From: CADEEN01 sp963783785
Lineage (GTDB): Bacteria; Pseudomonadota; Gammaproteobacteria; Burkholderiales; Burkholderiaceae_C
Assembly: GCA_963783785.1 (NCBI GenBank)
Contig: CAWAOQ010000006.1
Coordinates: 372,001-436,000, forward strand
Direction of reading: 5' to 3'
DNA length: 64,000 nt
The notes beneath the pieces are model-generated. The model was not told where the DNA came from and made no database searches. It was given only the letters and a program-made list of their open reading frames with translations. Position 1 is the stretch's first letter; each line of letters begins with the position of its first letter. Made by a program: the position numbers and the translations under genes. Shown piece by piece: positions 1 to 9,565 of this stretch.

Positions 1-1
1 C

Positions 2-745
2 ATCAACCGCGAGCGCCGCGAGGTCGAGGCCGGCATGCGCGAACAGGCCGAGGCCGCGCTCGAACACCTGATGCCCGAGAGCGGCGCGGCCGAGCCGCCA
101 CCTGCGCTGGCGCTGTTCGATCCGACCTTCCACGAGGGCGTGGTCGGCATCGTCGCCGGCCGTCTGAAGGACCGGCTGCACCGGCCGACCTTCGTCTTCG
201 CGCTCGGCGCCGACGGTGCGTTGAAGGGCTCGGGCCGCTCGATCCCGGGCTTTCACCTGCGCGACGCGCTCGACCTCGTCGCCAAGCGCCACCCCGGCGT
301 GCTGCTGCGCTTCGGTGGCCACGCGATGGCGGCCGGCTGCACGATTGCCAGGGCGCAATTCGAGACCTTCGATGCCGCGCTGCAGCGCGTGGCCAGCGAA
401 TGGCTCGACGCCGCGACGCTGACCCGGCGCGTGCGCACCGACGGTGCGCTGGCGCTGGAGTACTTCAACGCCGAGACCGTGGCCGCGCTCGATGCGCAGG
501 TGTGGGGCCAGGCCTTCGAGCCGCCGCTGTTCTGCGACGAGGTCGACGTGCTGGCGCAGCGCCTGGTCGGCGAGCGGCACCTGAAGCTGCGCGTGCGTCA
601 CCTGGGTCAGCCGCGCGACGCGATCTGGTTCGGCCGCGCCGAGCCGGTGGCCGAGCGCGTGCGCCTGGCCTATCGCATCGCGCTCGACGAGTACCAGGGC
701 CAGCGGCGGCTGCAGATGGTGGTCGAGGCCGCGGTGGCGGTGTGA
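2..745 (+). CDS. recJ: Single-stranded-DNA exonuclease RecJ, C-terminal part
   Basis: This is the 3' part of recJ; the frame is open from base 2 and the start lies outside the window. About 247 residues remain of a protein that is normally near 570. RecJ degrades single-stranded DNA 5' to 3' in RecF-pathway recombination and mismatch repair. The DHHA1 nucleic-acid-binding motif FGGHAMAAG lies near residues 100-110 of the fragment, and the C-terminal OB-like domain follows with the usual spacing. The catalytic DHH domain is not in the window. The gene ends 61 bases before the next start. Confidence 0.93.
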   Translation: MNRERREVEAGMREQAEAALEHLMPESGAAEPPPALALFDPTFHEGVVGIVAGRLKDRLHRPTFVFALGADGALKGSGRSIPGFHLRDALDLVAKRHPGVLLRFGGHAMAAGCTIARAQFETFDAALQRVASEWLDAATLTRRVRTDGALALEYFNAETVAALDAQVWGQAFEPPLFCDEVDVLAQRLVGERHLKLRVRHLGQPRDAIWFGRAEPVAERVRLAYRIALDEYQGQRRLQMVVEAAVAV

Positions 746-805
746 GCCGGCGGCCGGTTGCAACTCGTAGCAGCGTCGCGCAGAGACGACGGTAGCCTTC
801 GCGCC

Positions 806-2042
806 ATGAACGATCCGCTCGCGGCACCCGACACTCCACCCCGGCCCTCGCTGCGCCGCGCGCTCGGCTGGTCGGCGGCTGCGATGTCCGCCCTCATTGC
901 GCTGACCATCGCCGCCTGCGGCGGCGGCACCAGCGCCGCGCAGGCCACCGATGGGCCGGCACCGTCCGGAGCGCCGAAAGCCACCGTGCTCGGCGTGACG
1001 CTGGCCAGCCCGTGGGGGCTGGCCTTCCTGCCCGACGGCCGCATGCTCGTGACGCAGAAAGGCGGCTCGCTGGTGATCGTGCGTGCCGACGGCTCGGCCG
1101 TCGACGCGACCGTCAGCGGTATGCCCGCCGTCAATGCGTCGGGCCAGGGTGGCCTGCTCGACGTCGCAATCGACCCCGACTTCGCCGCCGATCCGTGGGT
1201 CTACCTGACCTATTCCGAGGACGGTGTCGGCGGTGCCGGCACCGCGTTGGCGCGCGGGCGCCTGATCAACAACGAGTTGCAGGACCTGGCCGTGATCTGG
1301 CGCCAGGCCCCCAAGGTCGGCGGCGGCAGTCACTTCGGTTCGCGCATCGTCTTTCGCAGCGACAAGACGCTCTACGTCACCGCCGGCGAGCGCGGCCAGG
1401 ACGATCCGGCCAACCCGACGGCACAGAACGCGCAGAACGTGGCCAAGACGCTGGGCAAGGTGGTGCGGCTGAACCGCGACGGCAGCATCCCGCCCGGCAA
1501 CCCCGTCTTCGCCGCGGCCGGCGCGCTGCCGGGGCTGTGGAGCCTCGGCCACCGCAATCCGCAGGGCGCGGCGTTGCGGCCCGGCACGGACGAGTTGTGG
1601 TTGACCGAGCATGGCCCGCAGCGGGGGCGATGAACTGAACCGCGTGCTCGCCGGGCGCAACTACGGCTGGCCGCTGGTGAGCTACGGCTGCCCGTACGGC
1701 TCGCGCCGTTGGGCGCGGCCTGTCGCGTCGGCGGCGGCACGCACGCGCCGAACCTACGAAGAGCCGAAGTCCTTCTGGGTGCCGACCTCGATCGCCCCCG
1801 CCGGCCTGGCGTTCTACAGCGCCGACAAGTTTCCCGAGTGGCATGGCAACGTGTTTGCGGGTGCGCTGGCGGGCCAGTCGCTGTGGCGCATCGTGCTCGA
1901 CGCCAACGGCAACGTGAGCGCGCGCGAAGAGGTGGCCGCGGTCAAGGCGCTGGGCAAGCGCATCCGCGACGTGCGGCAGGGCCCGGATGGCTGGCTCTAC
2001 CTGCTCAGCGACGACGGCAAGCTGATCCGCATCGAACGCTGA
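806..2042 (+). CDS. PQQ-dependent sugar dehydrogenase lipoprotein (frame broken)
   Basis: This is a soluble aldose dehydrogenase-type six-bladed beta-propeller (GSDH family, YliI/Asd-like) that oxidises sugars with PQQ in the periplasm. The start at 806 gives a lipoprotein signal (LTIAAC lipobox). Visible family motifs are GGGSHFGSR, with the probable catalytic His, and TEHGPQ followed by GDELN. The reading frame shifts near 1622 within a G-rich run, again near 1700 and again near 1750; joining the three frames restores the family sequence up to DGKLIRIER. The breaks look like small indels, so the gene is probably intact in the organism. Its end overlaps the truncated end of the opposing pcaC gene. 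Confidence 0.82.
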
Positions 2043-2386
2043 CGACCCCGCGCGCGATAGATCGCGCCCTGCATCAGCGTTTCCTTGATCGCCTCCAGCG
2101 GCACCGTGCCGCCGTCCTTGGAACGGATCGCAGCGCGGCAATGCAGTTCGAACTCCTCCCAGCGCGCGGCGGCCATCGTCATGCCCAGCACCAGCAGCCG
2201 GCGCGTCGTGCGATCGAGTCCCGGCCGGCTCCAGATGTCGTGCCAGGCATAGCGGCTCATCAGGTCCTGGAATTCGGCGTTGAATGCGGTGGCGTTGTCG
2301 AGCGACCGATCGACCCAGTCGTCGCCGAGCACAGCGCGGCGGTTGGCGATGCCGCGGTCGAAATCGTCCTGTCGGGAATGGCTCAT
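1997..2386 (-). CDS. pcaC: 4-carboxymuconolactone decarboxylase, C-terminus replaced
   Basis: The N-terminal 110 residues fit the carboxymuconolactone decarboxylase (PcaC/AhpD-like) family of the protocatechuate branch of the beta-ketoadipate pathway. Clear stretches are RRAVLGDDWVDRSL, FQDLMSRYAW, RPGLDRTTRRLL and EAIKETLMQGAIY. The usual C-terminal helix of about 20 residues (GVPAANSAFHLAEEV-like) is missing. It is replaced by an Arg/Ser-rich tail that runs 46 bases into the end of the convergent sugar dehydrogenase. No other pca genes are nearby. The gene is probably truncated by a rearrangement or an indel near base 2040-2060, and its activity is doubtful. Confidence 0.7.
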   Translation of the reverse strand: MSHSRQDDFDRGIANRRAVLGDDWVDRSLDNATAFNAEFQDLMSRYAWHDIWSRPGLDRTTRRLLVLGMTMAAARWEEFELHCRAAIRSKDGGTVPLEAIKETLMQGAIYRARGRQRSMRISLPSSLSR

Positions 2387-2426
2387 GGCGTGTCGTGGTG
2401 GCGTTGTTGCAGTACGGCGCCGGCGG

Positions 2427-3173
2427 CTACGCTGCCGCTCGCAGCGCCAAGCGGCGTTCGACCAGCGCCCGCATCAGGCCGAGCGAGATCTGCTGTGCAT
2501 GGATCAGCGACAGTACGCCGGTGCGATGCAGGTCGAAGACGGTGGCCTCGGGCAGCGAAGCCAGCTTTTCCTCGTCGACCGCCAGGAAACCGTCTATCGA
2601 CAATTTGCTGCCGTCGGGCAGGGTGGCGTCGAAGCGCATCGAGCGCAGCAACTCCAGTTCGAGCAGGCGGCGTCCGACCAGCCGCGTGCGCTGCACTTCG
2701 CGCTCGATTTCCTCGAGGAACTGGCGGCGTTCGGCCATGAACTTCGTCGGCTCGCCAGCGTCGTCGAACAGCCGCTCGCCCTCGTCGGTCGACACCGCAT
2801 CGGCCTTGGCATCGAAGCAGACCGCGTAGTTCGTGCCGTCCACCGGCGCGATGCCCAGCGGATAGCTGCGAAGCAGTGCCGGCACGTAGCGCACCGCCCA
2901 TTGGCCGTCGGCACCGAGCATCAGGTTCTCGCCCTGCTGCAGGCCGAGCACCGCCATCGGTGCCACCTCGCGCTGGCCATCGGGGCCCTGGCCGGCTTCC
3001 ACGAAGACGATCGGGTAGTCGCGACAGACATCGCTGAACTCGACCGCGGTGATGAACAAGGCATTCATGCCCGCAGTGCGGTCGAAGCGTATTCCCCTCG
3101 GTTTGAGCCGCAGCGTGCGGTGCTGCACGCGGTCAAGCGCCATCGGCTGCGCAAACAGCTTCGGATCGATCAC
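2427..3173 (-). CDS. SapC family protein
   Basis: A 248-residue protein matching the SapC-like family by overall pattern: DPKLFAQPMALDRVQHRTLR at the N-terminus, a central YPIVFVEAG segment, and a C-terminal VFDLHRTGVLSLIHAQQISL. It has no signal peptide or membrane segment. The family is named after a Campylobacter S-layer-associated protein, but its function in proteobacteria is unknown. Its start overlaps the stop of the upstream CorC-like gene by four bases (ATGA), so the two are probably co-translated. Confidence 0.72.
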   Translation of the reverse strand: MIDPKLFAQPMALDRVQHRTLRLKPRGIRFDRTAGMNALFITAVEFSDVCRDYPIVFVEAGQGPDGQREVAPMAVLGLQQGENLMLGADGQWAVRYVPALLRSYPLGIAPVDGTNYAVCFDAKADAVSTDEGERLFDDAGEPTKFMAERRQFLEEIEREVQRTRLVGRRLLELELLRSMRFDATLPDGSKLSIDGFLAVDEEKLASLPEATVFDLHRTGVLSLIHAQQISLGLMRALVERRLALRAAA

Positions 3174-4474
3174 GATTCATTGCCTCCAGTGTTCGCTATC
3201 GGTGTCGCCATCACCTTGTCGACGCGCTTGCCATCCATGTCGACCACTTCGAAGCGCCAGCCCTGCCAGTCGACAGCGTCGCCGGTGCGCGGCAGGCGGC
3301 CCAGCAGCAGCATGATCATGCCGGCCAGCGTGTTGTAGCGACCGCGGTCTTCCTCGGGCAGCTCTTTCAGGTCCAACCGATCCTTCAATTCCGGCACCGG
3401 GATCAAGCCATCGAACAGCCAGCCGCCGTCACCGCGCTCGACCGCCCAGGCATCGTCATCGGCCGGCGCGCTGAACTCGCCGGTGATCGCCTCCAGCACA
3501 TCGCGCACGGTGATCACGCCCTGCACCTCGCCGTATTCGTCGACCACGAACACCAGCTCGGCGCTGGACACGCGGAAATGCTCCAGCAGTTCCATCCCCG
3601 ACAGGGTTTCGGGCACGAACACCGGCGCGGTCAGCACATCGGCCAGCTTCGGCTCCTCGCCTCGCGCCAGTGCCGGCAGCAGGCTTTGCGCCGACACCAC
3701 GCCAAGCACCTCCGACAGCCCGCCGCGGCAAACCGGGTAGCGCGTGTGCTGGTGCTCGGCCATCAGCGCCAGCGAGGTGGCCAGCGGCGCGTTGACGTCG
3801 AGCCAGGTGATCTCGGTGCGCGGCATCATCATCGAACCGATCTGGCGATCGTCGAGACGGAACACGTTGCGCACCATCTGGTGCTCCTGCTCCTCGATCA
3901 CGCCGGCATCCAGGCCCTCCTCGAGACTGGCGGCAATCTCTTCTTCGGTGACGCTGCGGCTGGGCCCGCCACGGACACCGGCCAACCGCAGCACGGCCTC
4001 GGTACTGATCGACAGCAACGCCACCAGCGGCCGCGTGGCCGTCGACAGCCATTGCATCGGCGTGGCCACCAGGCGGGCCACGGTCTCGGGGTACATCTGC
4101 CCCAGCCGCTTGGGCACCAGCTCGCCGAAGATGATCGTCAACACGGTGATGATCACCACCACCAGGCCGGTGGCGGAGATTGCCGCGATGCCGCGGGGCA
4201 CCTGGAAAGCCTGCTGCAGCCAGGCCGCCAGCGGTTCGGCGAATGCAGCCTCGCCGACGATGCCGTTCAGGATGCCGATCGAGGTGATGCCGATCTGCAC
4301 CGTCGACAGGAACTTGGTCGGGTTGTCGTGCAACTCCATCGCCGACTGCACGCCTGGTTCGCCGGCCTCGAGCATCACCTGCAGGCGCGCCTTGCGGCTG
4401 GCCGTGAGCGCCATCTCCGACATGGCGAACAGGCCGTTGAGCACGATCAGGAATGCGAGCAGCGCGACGTCCAT
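3170..4474 (-). CDS. CorC/HlyC-family membrane protein (DUF21-CBS-CorC)
   Basis: A 434-residue protein with the standard architecture of the hemolysin/CNNM family: an N-terminal DUF21 transmembrane domain (four hydrophobic segments in residues 1-180, starting MDVALLAFLIVLNG), a tandem CBS pair around residues 200-330 (including EYGEVQGVITVRDVLEAITG), and a C-terminal CorC_HlyC FAD-like domain. Family members are implicated in Mg2+/Co2+ efflux or resistance. The start at 4474 was chosen because the hydrophobic segment begins there; an in-frame upstream start at 4543 would add a non-hydrophobic leader overlapping apaH. It is divergent from apaH. Confidence 0.85.
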   Translation of the reverse strand: MDVALLAFLIVLNGLFAMSEMALTASRKARLQVMLEAGEPGVQSAMELHDNPTKFLSTVQIGITSIGILNGIVGEAAFAEPLAAWLQQAFQVPRGIAAISATGLVVVIITVLTIIFGELVPKRLGQMYPETVARLVATPMQWLSTATRPLVALLSISTEAVLRLAGVRGGPSRSVTEEEIAASLEEGLDAGVIEEQEHQMVRNVFRLDDRQIGSMMMPRTEITWLDVNAPLATSLALMAEHQHTRYPVCRGGLSEVLGVVSAQSLLPALARGEEPKLADVLTAPVFVPETLSGMELLEHFRVSSAELVFVVDEYGEVQGVITVRDVLEAITGEFSAPADDDAWAVERGDGGWLFDGLIPVPELKDRLDLKELPEEDRGRYNTLAGMIMLLLGRLPRTGDAVDWQGWRFEVVDMDGKRVDKVMATPIANTGGNES

Positions 4475-4541
4475 GCAACGAGGCTGCGTGCACCGCGCCT
4501 CTGCGGAATCAACAAGGCGGCCAGCGTAGCAGAATCGGCCC

Positions 4542-5363
4542 ATGCACTATCTGATCGGCGACCTGCAAGGCTGCTGCGATGCCTTCGAGCGCCTGCTCGT
4601 CGACATCGGCTTCTCGCCGTCGCGCGACGGCCTCACCGTGCTCGGCGATCTGGTCAACCGCGGACCGGATTCGCTGGCCGTGCTGCGGCGCATGCGCGGC
4701 CTGGGCGCCGCCGCCGACGCAGTGCTCGGCAATCACGACCTGCACCTGCTCGCGGTGGCGTACGGCGCACGCCCCGAACACCGCACCGACACGCTGCGCG
4801 AGATCCTCGACGCGCCTGACCGCGGTGCGTGGCTCGACTGGCTGCGCCAGCGTCCGCTGGCGCTGCAACGCGAGGGCTGGCTGTGCGTGCACGCCGGCGT
4901 TTCGCCGGCCTGGGACGCGGCGCAGACGATGGCGCTGGCGGCCGAGGTCGAGGCCATGCTGCGCGGGCCTGATCTCGGCGCGTTCCTGCCGCTGATGTAC
5001 GGCAATGACCCCGCTCGCTGGAGCAACACGCTGCAAGGCAGTGACCGCTGGCGCCATGTGATCAACGTGCTGACACGCATCCGCTTCGTTCACGCCGACG
5101 GTGCGCTGGATTTCAAGGTCAAGGAAGGCAGTGGCAGCGCCCCGCCGGGCCTCGTGCCGTGGTTTGCCTTCCCGCAGCGCGCCAGCGAAGGCACGCCGAT
5201 CGCATTCGGCCACTGGTCGACGCTGGGGCTCGTGAATCGTGCCGACCTGCTGTCGCTCGACACCGGCTGCGTCTGGGGCGGCGCACTGACGGCGGTGCGC
5301 GTCGATGGCGGCCGGCGTGAAGTGTTTCAGGTCAGGTGCGACGCGTCTCAGACACCTCGGTGA
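4542..5363 (+). CDS. apaH: Symmetrical bis(5'-nucleosyl)-tetraphosphatase
   Basis: ApaH hydrolyses Ap4A to two ADP and also removes Np4 caps from RNA. The 273-residue length is normal. All metallophosphoesterase signature blocks are present: GDLQGC near the N-terminus, GDLVNRGPDS, GNHD, and a later HAGVSP histidine block. The start at 4542 matches the family N-terminus MHYLIGDLQG. It lies head-to-head with the CorC-like gene and directly upstream of tRNA-Ser. Confidence 0.95.
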   Translation: MHYLIGDLQGCCDAFERLLVDIGFSPSRDGLTVLGDLVNRGPDSLAVLRRMRGLGAAADAVLGNHDLHLLAVAYGARPEHRTDTLREILDAPDRGAWLDWLRQRPLALQREGWLCVHAGVSPAWDAAQTMALAAEVEAMLRGPDLGAFLPLMYGNDPARWSNTLQGSDRWRHVINVLTRIRFVHADGALDFKVKEGSGSAPPGLVPWFAFPQRASEGTPIAFGHWSTLGLVNRADLLSLDTGCVWGGALTAVRVDGGRREVFQVRCDASQTPR

Positions 5364-5381
5364 GAGAATGCGCGCCGATCA

Positions 5382-5469
<88 letters not shown>

Positions 5470-5498
5470 TTCGTCCCCTACCGGGCCCGACGCCCCAG

Positions 5499-5518
5499 CC
5501 TGAGCCGTGCGGCTCAGG
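5499..5518 (+). terminator. Stem-loop after tRNA-Ser
   Basis: A perfect 8-bp stem CCTGAGCC/GGCTCAGG with a GTGC loop, 30 bases past the tRNA. There is no T-run after it, so it may be a weak terminator or only a 3'-end processing barrier. Confidence 0.4.
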
Positions 5519-6223
5519 CGCGATCACCAGCAGCGGGCTTTCGACGCGTTCCGGCTCGGTCAACTGCGCCGCGGCGTCAGCTGCCGTGCAGTGATCCCTC
5601 GCGACGCTTTCGTGCTACGTGTCGATCGATGGCTCGTCAGTTGCCGGCGACTCATCCTCTGTGAGGCTGATCGCCAAAGGGAGGGTTTCAGCAAAATCCT
5701 GCGGGAGGGTATCGCTCCACCGAGCCTGCTCGTCATCCCTGGGCGTGACCTTCGGCAAGCGAATCACGCTCAAGATCGGTGGGTGGTCTCGTTTGAAGAT
5801 CATTTGCAAGTCTCCCGCCGGTGATCCCCATTCAGCGCGAGCGGCGCACCATCGGTTGGCGTGGTCAGGTCCCGCGTGGGGCACGACTGGGCTCGCGCAA
5901 GACCCGCGCAGCCTCCCCGAAGGAGAGCTCGATGACATCGAGACCGCGCTCCAGATCGAGTGAAGAATCGAGCCAGGGGTATGGCCCTTTGTCCGTTGCC
6001 GCAGGTGGTCTCGCCCGGTGTTCACTTTGGCCTGCGAGCGGCCCGTTGATCACCGAAGGTGTTAGCTTCACGGTGGTGTTCCTTCCGCGCTTGGTCGCCT
6101 CTAGGCGCCTTGTAACACTCGGTCACACGGGAAGCAACGGTCGGAGGCGTCCTGGGCAAAGGACCGTGGGCATGCCGCCACAGTCTCGCGCGGCGGCGCG
6201 CTGCCAACTATCGGTTTGGCCAC
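5519..6223. other. Decayed or foreign-looking DNA downstream of tRNA-Ser
   Basis: About 700 bases with no convincing intact gene. Base composition and third-position GC are lower than in the neighbours. On the minus strand two overlapping frames (6071-5865 and about 5880-5615) carry protein-like stretches, for example LDSSLDLERGLDVIELSF, then DLQMIFKRDHPPILSVIRL, then LPQDFAETLPLAISL, ending at 5615. This reads like one frame-broken gene of unknown family. I found no duplicated tRNA 3' end to prove an integration event. Confidence 0.35.
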
Positions 6224-6439
6224 TCAGCAGGTGGCAGATTGAGCGGCAATCGTGACCACGTCTCGGAGCGTCGGCGCAGCCTGGGCCAGGCGGCTGAAAG
6301 CCGCAAGTTGCCGGTCAGTCTGCTCCAACTCCCATGCCAGCCGGACCCGCCTTGCATTGCTGTGGTCACCGGAGGCCTCAAGCGAAGCCAGTTCGGCGCG
6401 CAGTCGAGCGCATTTGCCTTGGAGTTCTTGCGGGTTCAC
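6224..6439 (-). CDS. Small hypothetical protein, helical
   Basis: A 71-residue ORF starting at GTG 6439 with a good Shine-Dalgarno (AAGGA, about 6 bases upstream). The protein is charged and helical (CARLRAELASLEASGD, RLAWELEQTDRQLAAF) and suggests a short coiled coil. I do not recognise the family. Codon use is less GC-biased than in the flanking genes, as in the adjacent decayed stretch. In-frame codons upstream of 6439 are Arg/Pro/Ala-rich and do not look coding. Confidence 0.45.
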   Translation of the reverse strand: MNPQELQGKCARLRAELASLEASGDHSNARRVRLAWELEQTDRQLAAFSRLAQAAPTLRDVVTIAAQSATC

Positions 6440-6626
6440 GGCGATCCTTCTTCGCGGAGCGCCCACCGGACGCGTTGAGGCGAAGTGTTGCCGACCTGTG
6501 CCTGCTGGCGCCATCACCCGACTGAGGGGCCGCGAAGACTGCAACTGCCGCAGCGTTCGCGCACGCGGCTGCAGAGAGTTCGACCTCTGATTGACCCCCA
6601 TGGGGTCGCCCGCCGCGGCAGCGGGC

Positions 6627-8859
6627 CTACGCGCGACCGAGCACGCGATGGGCCCCATCCCCCTCGGTCGTGGCGGCAGCGCCGATCCACGGCGCCTTGC
6701 GCGGCAGGACGGTCTGTTGCAGCCAGTTCTCGAGGTCGTCGGGCGGCAATGCCTTGGAAAACAGGAAGCCCTGCATCAAGCCGCAACCCAGGCGGTGCAG
6801 AACGTCCATCTGGCGCAGGTTCTCGACGCCTTCGGCGATGACGCGCAGGCCGAGCGAGCGAGCCAGCGCGATGATCGCGCTGACCACGGCGGAACTCTGC
6901 GGCGTGATGCCCAGGTCGCGCACGAACGAGCGATCGATCTTGAGTTCGGAGATCGGCAGCGTGGTCAGGTAGGCCAGCGACGAGTAGCCCGTGCCGAAGT
7001 CGTCGATCGCGATCTCGACGCCGATCTCGTTCAATCGATGCAGCGACAGCGATACGTTGTGCAGATCCCGCATCAGGTTGTTCTCGGTGATCTCGAGCAG
7101 GATCGCGTTGTGCGGCAGACCGTAGGCCGCGACCGACTGGTGGATGTTCTCGACCAGGTCGCTGCGCTCGAAGAGGCGGCTCGGCAAGTTGACGGCGATC
7201 GAGTCGGCAAAACCAAAGCTTTGTTGCCAGATCTTGGCCTGGCGCGCCGCCTCGCGCACCGCCCACTCCGACAGCGGCACGATCAGGCCGGTTTCTTCCG
7301 CCAGTGGGATGAAATCACCCGGTGGCACCAGCACCCCACCGTGCTGCCAACGCATCAGCGCCTCGGTACCCACCATCCTGGCCGCGCGCACGTCGACCTT
7401 GGGCTGGTAATGCAGCACCAACTCGCCGCGCTCGATGGCCTTGTGCAGATGGCTTTCGAGCTCGAGCTTCTCGCGGCCGCGGCCGGCCAGCTGCGGGCTG
7501 TAGACCGCTGCGGCGTTGCGCCCGGCGGTCTTGGCCGAGTACATCGCGACATCGGAGTTGCGCATCAGATCGGCGATGTTGAGGCCGTCGCGCGGGAACA
7601 TCGCAATGCCGACGCTGGCGGTCACGAAACATTCCTGGCCGGCGACGAAGATCGGTTCGCGCATCGCCTCGAGGATGCGGTTGGCGACACGCTCGGCGTC
7701 CTGGTCATCCACAACCTCGGGCAGCAGCGCGACGAACTCGTCGCCGCCCAGCCGCCCGATCGCCTCGAGCGTGCGGTGCGACCGCGTGCCGGCGGCCTCG
7801 AGTGGCGCCCTCCATCACCTGGTCCGTGTGGCGCACACAGCCACGCAGGCGCCGCGCCACTTCCATCAGCAGCTCATCGCCCGCGGCATGGCCGAGGGTG
7901 TCGTTGACGTTCTTGAACCGATCGAGGTCGATCAGCAGCAGTGCGGCGTTGTGTCCGAGCTGGCGCGCATGCTCGAGCGCGCGTTCAGTGCGCCAGATCA
8001 GCTGACGCCGGTTCGGCAGCCCGGTCAGCACGTCGTAATTGGCCAGGTGCCGGATGCGGTCCTCGGCCACGCGACGGTCGGTCACGTCCTGGAACACGCC
8101 GGTATAGCCAACAGCGTGCCCATGCTCGAACTCGGCTTCGGCCTCGACGTGCACGACGCGCTGGCGGCCGTCCACCAGCGTCATCGAAATGTCGGTGGCG
8201 AGCACGGCGTTGTGGGCGACCACCTCGCTGAGCATGCGCAGCAACCCGTGGCGCTGCGCCGGAGCAACCATGCGCAGCAGGCTGCGCACCTGCAACCGCC
8301 CTTCGGGGCTCCTGCCGAACACGCGCAGTGCCTCGGCCGACAGCCACAGCTGGCCCACGCCTTCGCCGCGGCGCCATTCGAAGCTGCCCATGCGCGCGAG
8401 GTCCTGGGCCCGCGCCAGCTTGGACTTGCTGCGCTCGAGTTCGATGCGTGTGCGCGAGGCGCGCAGCATGTAGCGCAGTCGACCTGCCAGCAGGCTCCAC
8501 TGCGTGCTCTTGACAAAGAAGTCGGTCGCGCCAGCACGGTAGGCACGGGTGATCGACGCATCGTCGTCCAAGCCGGTCAGCATCAGCACCGGAACCTGCG
8601 CATAGCCGGGCATCGCGCGCAGCGACTTGCAGGTCTCGAAGCCGTCCATGCCCGGCATCAGCGCATCGAGCACGACCAGGTCGGGTGCGGACTCCTCGAG
8701 CTGGCGCAGCGCCGCTGCGCCGTCAGCGGCCTCGACGACGTCGAAGCCGGCTTCGCGCAGCGCGATCGACGTCAGCATCAGGTTGACTTCGTCGTCGTCG
8801 ACCAGCAGCACACGCGGCGGCGGCCCGTCGACGTCGGTAAAGGCGCTGTCGGCGATCAT
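6627..8859 (-). CDS. Response regulator with PAS, GGDEF and EAL domains (one frameshift)
   Basis: A bifunctional cyclic-di-GMP enzyme. Domain order: REC (residues about 15-135, phospho-acceptor Asp65 in VVLDALMPG), PAS (about 150-270), GGDEF (intact signature GRLGGDEFVALL) and EAL (TEALMRW, DDFGTGYSS, AEGVE). The start at 8859 overlaps the Hpt gene stop by four bases. One base is gained or lost near 7805, inside the GGDEF domain, splitting the frame; the flanking sequence resumes exactly in family register, so an assembly error is likely. Conserved EAL metal and catalytic residues suggest phosphodiesterase activity; whether the GGDEF domain is active cannot be told. The Hpt protein upstream is its likely phosphodonor or partner. 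Confidence 0.85.
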
Positions 8860-9260
8860 CGGTGGGCGATCTGGGCGGGTTGGACGACGGCGAGCACGCG
8901 CGCACCTTCCTCGGTCAGTTCGTCCAGCAGCGCAACCAGGTCGTCGCCCTGGCCGTCGCGCAGCCTGCGTTCGGTGTCGGCACAAAGTCCCGACAACGCC
9001 AGCGCGCCGATGCTGGCCGATGAAGACTTCAGGGTGTGCGCAACCAGTCGCACAGCCTGCATGTCGGAACCTTCGCGGGCCACGCGCAACTGGTCGAGCA
9101 AGCGCTGCAGAGACTGGGCGTAGGTGGCGAGCACGCGTGCCACCAAACCGGCCTTGCCGCCCGGGTCGAGCGCGTGCAGGCGCGCCAGCGACTGGGCGTC
9201 GAGCACATCAGCGATAGCCGGCGGTGCGGCGGACGGCCCGGACATCGAAGGCAAGGTCAT
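8856..9260 (-). CDS. Hpt-domain phosphotransfer protein
   Basis: A protein of about 134 residues starting at 9260 (MTLPSMSGPS). The single recognisable domain is histidine phosphotransfer; the phosphorylatable His is in AHTLKSSSASIG, close to the usual HxLKGSS. No kinase domain is attached. Its stop overlaps the start of the REC-PAS-GGDEF-EAL gene (ATGA), which strongly suggests that the two form one phosphorelay. The sensor kinase is not in the window. Confidence 0.82.
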   Translation of the reverse strand: MTLPSMSGPSAAPPAIADVLDAQSLARLHALDPGGKAGLVARVLATYAQSLQRLLDQLRVAREGSDMQAVRLVAHTLKSSSASIGALALSGLCADTERRLRDGQGDDLVALLDELTEEGARVLAVVQPAQIAHR

Positions 9261-9565
9261 GGCAACTGGGGCGGCACGAGCAAACACGAAGCGGATTGTC
9301 GCCGACCAAGCCCGGCCCTCAGCATCGGACCGGCTCGCGCCAGCCCTCGATCGGGTGCACAACGTGGCCTTTGCCACGAACATTGCACCTGCGCGGCAGT
9401 GCTCAATGAATCTGCATGGCCTGGGATTGGGCGGGCGGCAGCACGCGGTCGATCATCGGTGAGTCGCCGCCCCTCGACTGCCTCCGGCATATCCCGCGGC
9501 GACGGCCACGCCGCGCGGTGCATCGATCAGTGACAGGAAGGTGGCCCGGCCATCGGCACCGGCAT
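9261..9565. other. Gene-free stretch
   Basis: About 300 bases between the Hpt gene and the GspE-N-domain gene. Minus-strand frames here have short coding-like runs (for example GADGRATFLSLIDAPRG near 9550-9510) that might be a frame-shifted tail of the upstream gene, but I see nothing I can support as a gene, RNA or regulatory site. Confidence 0.3.

Noticed and set aside
5470..6223. Integrated genomic island with attachment sites at tRNA-Ser
   Set aside because: No integrase and no second copy of the tRNA 3' end are visible in the window; only composition suggests foreign origin.
6591..7907. A 438-codon plus-strand frame over the EAL domain gene
   Set aside because: It is the antisense of a protein with intact EAL and GGDEF motifs, and its own translation has no recognisable domain.
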